Assembly (NCBI GenBank): GCA_000277445.1 | Contig: AJWJ01000213.1 | Span: 1 to 36,986, forward strand | Direction of reading: 5' to 3' | Source of the DNA: Polysphondylium violaceum | Taxonomy: Eukaryota > Evosea > Eumycetozoa > Dictyosteliales > Dictyosteliaceae | DNA: 36,986 bases | Shown here: in pieces, positions 33,154 through 36,986 of the stretch | How the letters are laid out: each line of letters starts with the position of its first letter | Position numbering within the stretch: the first letter of the stretch is position 1 | Translations under genes and position numbers: made by a program | The notes under the pieces: model-generated | Database searches by the model: none | Seen by the model: only the letters and a program-made list of their open reading frames with translations | Told to the model about the DNA's origin: nothing

Positions 33154-36100
33154 ATGGATCAACAAAAAGAAAAACAACCAACCACTCAAACTCCACCAAA
33201 GGAGATTGATGAGGAAACTAAAAGAAAGAATGAAGAGAAAAAGAAAGCTAAAGAAGCTGAAAAAGAGGCAAAGAAAGCAAAGATGGCTGAAAAAGAAGCC
33301 AAACAAGCTGCTGCCAAAGAAAAGGAACTTGCAAATAAAGCTAAAAAAGAAGCTAGAAAAAAAAGAAAAAGGAAGCTGAAGAAAAAGCTAAAGCTGAAGC
33401 TGAAGAAAAGATTCTCAATGAGTTTATTAATAAATTAAACTCTATTCCAAAAGGTCAAAAGAAAGGTATAGTATAATGATTATATTAACAACATTTATAT
33501 ATATATATATCTATATCTATTTTAGTATTAGCAACAAACAGGATTAGATATATTTAGGGAGAGAAAGGAATATATTTAGATATTAATTTAATAAAAATAT
33601 ATATAAATATAGATGTATCAGAATTATTACCAGCATATCAACCAAAAGCAGTAGAATTATGTTGGTATGATTATTGGTTAGAGAATGGATTCTTTTCACC
33701 AGAGAAACAAATGGAGGTTCAAGCACATGTACAAAAAGACAAGAAATTTGTCATTGTTATTCCACCACCCAACGTCACTGGTAGTCTTCATTTAGGTCAT
33801 GCATTGACCAATTCAATTCAAGATGCTATTGTTAGATATCGTCGTATGAAGGGTGAAGTTTGTTTATGGGTACCAGGATCAGATCACGCAGGTATTGCAA
33901 CTCAAGTCGTTGTTGAAAAGAGAATTTGGAAAGAAGAAGGCAAGACTAGACACGAGTTGGGCAGAGAAAAGTTTATTGAAAAGGTATGGGAATGGAAACA
34001 AGACTATGGATCAAAGATTCAAGGTCAATTGAAAAAGATGGCCTCCTCTTTGGATTGGAATAGAGAGGTATTCACATTGGACGAAACCAGAACTGTTGCT
34101 GTCAATGAAGCCTTTATTCGTATGTTTAACGACGGTCTCATTGAAAGAACCACCAGATTAGTCAATTGGTCTTGTTCATTAAAGACTGCCATCTCTGACA
34201 TTGAAGTCGATTACAAAGACTTGGAAAAACACACCAAGCTCCCAGTACCTGGTCACGACGGTTTATATGATTTTGGTGTACTCTTTGAATTTGCCTATCC
34301 AGTCGAAGGCACCAATGAAGAGTTGGTTGTTGCCACCACTCGTATTGAAACCATGCTTGCCGATACTGCCGTCGCTATCCATCCAGACGACGAGAGATAC
34401 AAACATTTGATTGGCAAATTTATTCAACATCCATTGGTAGACAGAAAGATCCCAATCATTACCGATGCCATCCTTGTTGATAAGGAATTTGGTACCGGTG
34501 TTGTCAAGGTCACTCCAGCCCACGATCACAACGATTATGAAACTGGTCTCAGACACAAACTCGAGATGATCAATTTATTCACCGACGAAGGTTTGATCAA
34601 CGAGAATGGTGGTGAATTCAAGGGTATGAAGAGATTTGATGCCCGTAACGCCATCATTGAGGCTCTCAAGAAAAAGAACCTCTACAAGGGTATGAAGGAC
34701 AACAAGATGAGACTTGGTATTTGCTCTCGTTCCAAAGATATTATCGAACCATACATCAAACCACAATGGTACGTCAAATGCGATGGTATGGCTGCCAAAG
34801 CCGTCCAAGCTGTCAGAGATGGTGATCTCCAAATCATTCCAGCCTCACACAATGCCACCTGGTTCCGTTGGTTGGAGTCTATCAAGGATTGGTGTGTATC
34901 TAGACAATTGTGGTGGGGTCACAGAATCCCAGCCTACCACGTCAACGTTAGAGGCGTCACCCCCAACCCATACGACACCACCCAATGGGTCGTCGGTCAC
35001 AACAAAGAGGATGCCCTCGCCAATGCCTTGGAGAAATTCAAATGCACCAAAGAAGACATTGTCTCTATGGAACACGATCCTGATGTTTTGGACACTTGGT
35101 TCTCTTCTGGTCTCTTTCCATTCTCTGTCATGGGTTGGCCAGAGCAAACCAAAGATTTCACCGACTATTACCCAACCAGTCTCTTGGAAACCGGTAGCGA
35201 CATCTTGTTCTTTTGGGTCGCCAGAATGGTCATGATGGGTCAACAACTCACTGGCAAACTCCCATTCAATCAAGTATTCCTCCACGCCATGGTCAGAGAT
35301 GCTCACGGTAGAAAGATGTCTAAATCTTTGGGCAATGTAATCGATCCAAACGACGTTATCAACGGTATCACCTTGGATGGTCTCGTTCAAAAGCTCTATG
35401 AAGGTAACTTGGATGCCAAAGAAATTGAAAAGGCTACCGCTGGTATTAAACAAGATTTCCCAACCGGTATTTCTGAATGTGGTACCGATGCCATGAGATT
35501 TGCCCTTTGTGCCTATACCTCTCAAGGTCGTGATATCAATCTCGATATTCAAAGAGTCGTTGGTTATCGTCATTTCTGCAACAAGATTTGGAACGCCACT
35601 AGATTTGCCGTCATGAAATTAGATATTCCAAATTACAAACCACCAACCTTTGATGCCGACGCCCTCCTCAAAGATACCAACGCCATCAATATCTCTATTT
35701 TACACAGTGCCCAAACTGCCATCACCATTGTTGAAGAAGGTTTCAAAAACTATGATTTCTCTGCTGTCACCACTGCCATTTACAACTTTTGGTTGACTGA
35801 ACTCTGCGATTTCTACTTGGAAATGACCAAATCCATCTTTTCCATGGAAGAAGACTCACCAATCAAACAAAAGACCAAAGACACTCTCTACACTTGCATC
35901 GATATTGGTCTTCGTCTCTTGCATCCATTTATGCCATTCATCACTGAAGATCTCTACCAATCACTCCCACGTAGACCAGAAGACAGTGCCATCCCATCCA
36001 TCATGTTGGCTCCATACCCTGTAAGCCAACCACAATGGAACAACACCACCATCAAAGAGGACATTCAACAATGTCAAGATGTCGTCCGTGCCATCCGTTC

Positions 36101-36542
36101 CCTTCGTACCAATTACAACATTGTCGCCTCTAAAAAGATTCACACCTACATTCACGTCAAGAGCCAAGAGGCCCTCGATCGTTTCAAAAATCTCTCTCAA
36201 GTGATTCGTGTCCTCGCCTATGCCTCAGAAGTTGATGTCTGCATCTCTGATGAACACAGAGCTGGCTGCGTATCAGACGTTGTCAAAGAACTCTCTGACG
36301 TCTCTATTTTACTCGATGTCAGAGGCTCTGTTGATTTCACTGCTGAAATCTCTAGATTGGAATCAAAGAAATCTACCGCCATCTCAAACAAAGAAACTCT
36401 TTTAAAGAAAATTAATATCCCAGCCTATGATAAAGTACCACTTAAAATTAGACAAGATAATGATCAAAAATTAAAGGCTTTTGATGATGAAATTAATACC
36501 TACACTAAAACTATTGAAAGTTTTGCAAATATGAAATTATAA
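33154..36542 (+). CDS. valS: Valyl-tRNA synthetase, cytosolic type (about 1080 aa)
   Basis: Exon 1 (33154-33465) encodes a Lys/Glu/Ala-rich N-terminal extension as in eukaryotic cytosolic ValRS. Exon 2 (33613-36542) carries the enzyme. The class I signatures are [13 protein letters not shown] (HIGH motif) and GRKMSKS (KMSKS). Between them is the CP1 editing domain ([14 protein letters not shown], then [17 protein letters not shown]), which removes threonine misattached to tRNA-Val. The anticodon-binding helical domain follows, and the C-terminal coiled-coil arm begins near [15 protein letters not shown]. The intron is 33466-33612 (GTATAG...ATATAG). Exon 1 as written shifts frame in the A-rich run 33357-33370: the first frame ends at 33438, whereas the frame that meets exon 2 resumes by 33372. 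One base too few in the A run explains it. Since exon 2 is intact and rich in C-ending codons, a sequence error is likelier than a dead gene. Confidence 0.93.
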
Positions 36543-36680
36543 ATAAATAAAAAAGATATTCTTTTTTGATTTGAAAATATAGTGAATAGTATTTCAACAA
36601 CGTTAGTAATTTTATCTATTGTTAAAGTGTGGGCTATTTTAAATTGATCTCCTAGAACAGTTTCATGTTCCCTGAAACAA
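36543..36680 (+). other. 3' flank of the valyl-tRNA synthetase gene
   Basis: AATAAA-type polyadenylation words (AATAAATAAAAAAG) start directly after the stop codon. Then follow about 100 bp of AT-rich sequence and a small hairpin TTTCA/TGAAA around TGTTCCC near 36661-36677. No gene is visible. Confidence 0.5.
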
Positions 36681-36687
36681 TAAAGCT

Positions 36688-36764
36688 TGGGGTTTGTTTA
36701 GAAAAAAAGTACAATTCTTAAGAATAACGATGATGAAATGAACTTTTATTCTTAACAAACCCCA
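36688..36764. repeat. Fold-back repeat 1
   Basis: The left arm TTGGGGTTTGTTTAGAAA and the right arm TTTATTCTTAACAAACCCCA are imperfect inverted copies, giving a stem of about 25 bp with a loop of about 30 bp. The right half contains AACGATGATGAAATGAACTT, which recurs at 36881 and inverted at 36961. This may be a small MITE-like fold-back element or a shared 3' structure. Confidence 0.65.
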
Positions 36765-36880
36765 TCAATTAATTACCTCTTTTGAATTACACATATGTAG
36801 GAATTTTGGTGAACAGTAAAATAACAATTAAAGTATATAATTAATATTTAATCTATTATATTAACGATGATGAATTGGAC

Positions 36881-36961
36881 TTTTATAGCTTTGGGGAAAA
36901 CATTTTATGTTTATTATATTATAGCTTCCCTGTAAAGAATAAAAGCTGAATTTCATCGTTC
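36881..36961. repeat. Fold-back repeat 2
   Basis: AACGATGATGAATTGGACTT at the left end reappears as the reverse complement at the right end (AAGCTGAATTTCATCGTT), so the 81-bp unit has imperfect terminal inverted repeats of roughly 27-35 bp around an AT-only centre. It shares its left arm directly with fold-back 1. ATGATGA near the left and CTGA near the right also resemble C and D boxes of a snoRNA. Confidence 0.6.
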
Positions 36962-36986
36962 AATAAAATAATTTATTACATGTAAT

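Overview
The window looks like nuclear DNA of a dictyostelid social amoeba. Noncoding DNA is very AT-rich with long A/T runs. Introns are short and AT-rich, mostly GTATGT/GTAAGT...AG. Proteins carry poly-Asn, poly-Gln and Thr/Ser-rich tracts. A dictyostelid-type FNIP-repeat gene is present, and an oligo(dT) tract precedes the valyl-tRNA synthetase gene. C-ending codons are frequent in the best-expressed gene, which suggests a species other than D. discoideum; that is inference.

Layout. A tRNA-Arg(ACG) gene (minus, 33-106) is followed by a short repeat and by a possible very small spliced gene with a good TATA box (705-842). Then comes a 7-exon minus-strand gene (1003-7601) encoding about 2027 residues: helical N-terminal region, Asn/Ser/Thr-rich linkers, a protein kinase with its catalytic residues in place, a dual-specificity-phosphatase-like domain whose nucleophile cysteine is serine, and a Cys-rich tail. 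Divergent from it is an FNIP-repeat gene (8225-9849), broken by one frameshift. A three-exon, probably seven-helix membrane protein (10535-11685) ends 50 bp from the end of a convergent VPS13-type lipid-transfer gene (11735-27856 minus; four exons, about 5292 residues, one exon of 14.4 kb).

The right third holds a membrane-anchored or secreted seven-blade RCC1 protein (28775-30313 minus). Next is a gene-poor stretch with a BED zinc-finger fragment, a tRNA-Gly(GCC) gene (minus, 32035-32105) and two more copies of the repeat seen beside tRNA-Arg. The window ends with the cytosolic-type valyl-tRNA synthetase gene (33154-36542) and two fold-back sequences downstream of it.

The genes do not form a pathway; this is an ordinary dictyostelid chromosomal segment. 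The most interesting items are the kinase/pseudophosphatase fusion, the repeat placed at nearly the same distance upstream of two unrelated tRNA genes, and the fold-back pair after the synthetase. All exon joins were made by hand from splice motifs and reading-frame continuity; cDNA would settle them.
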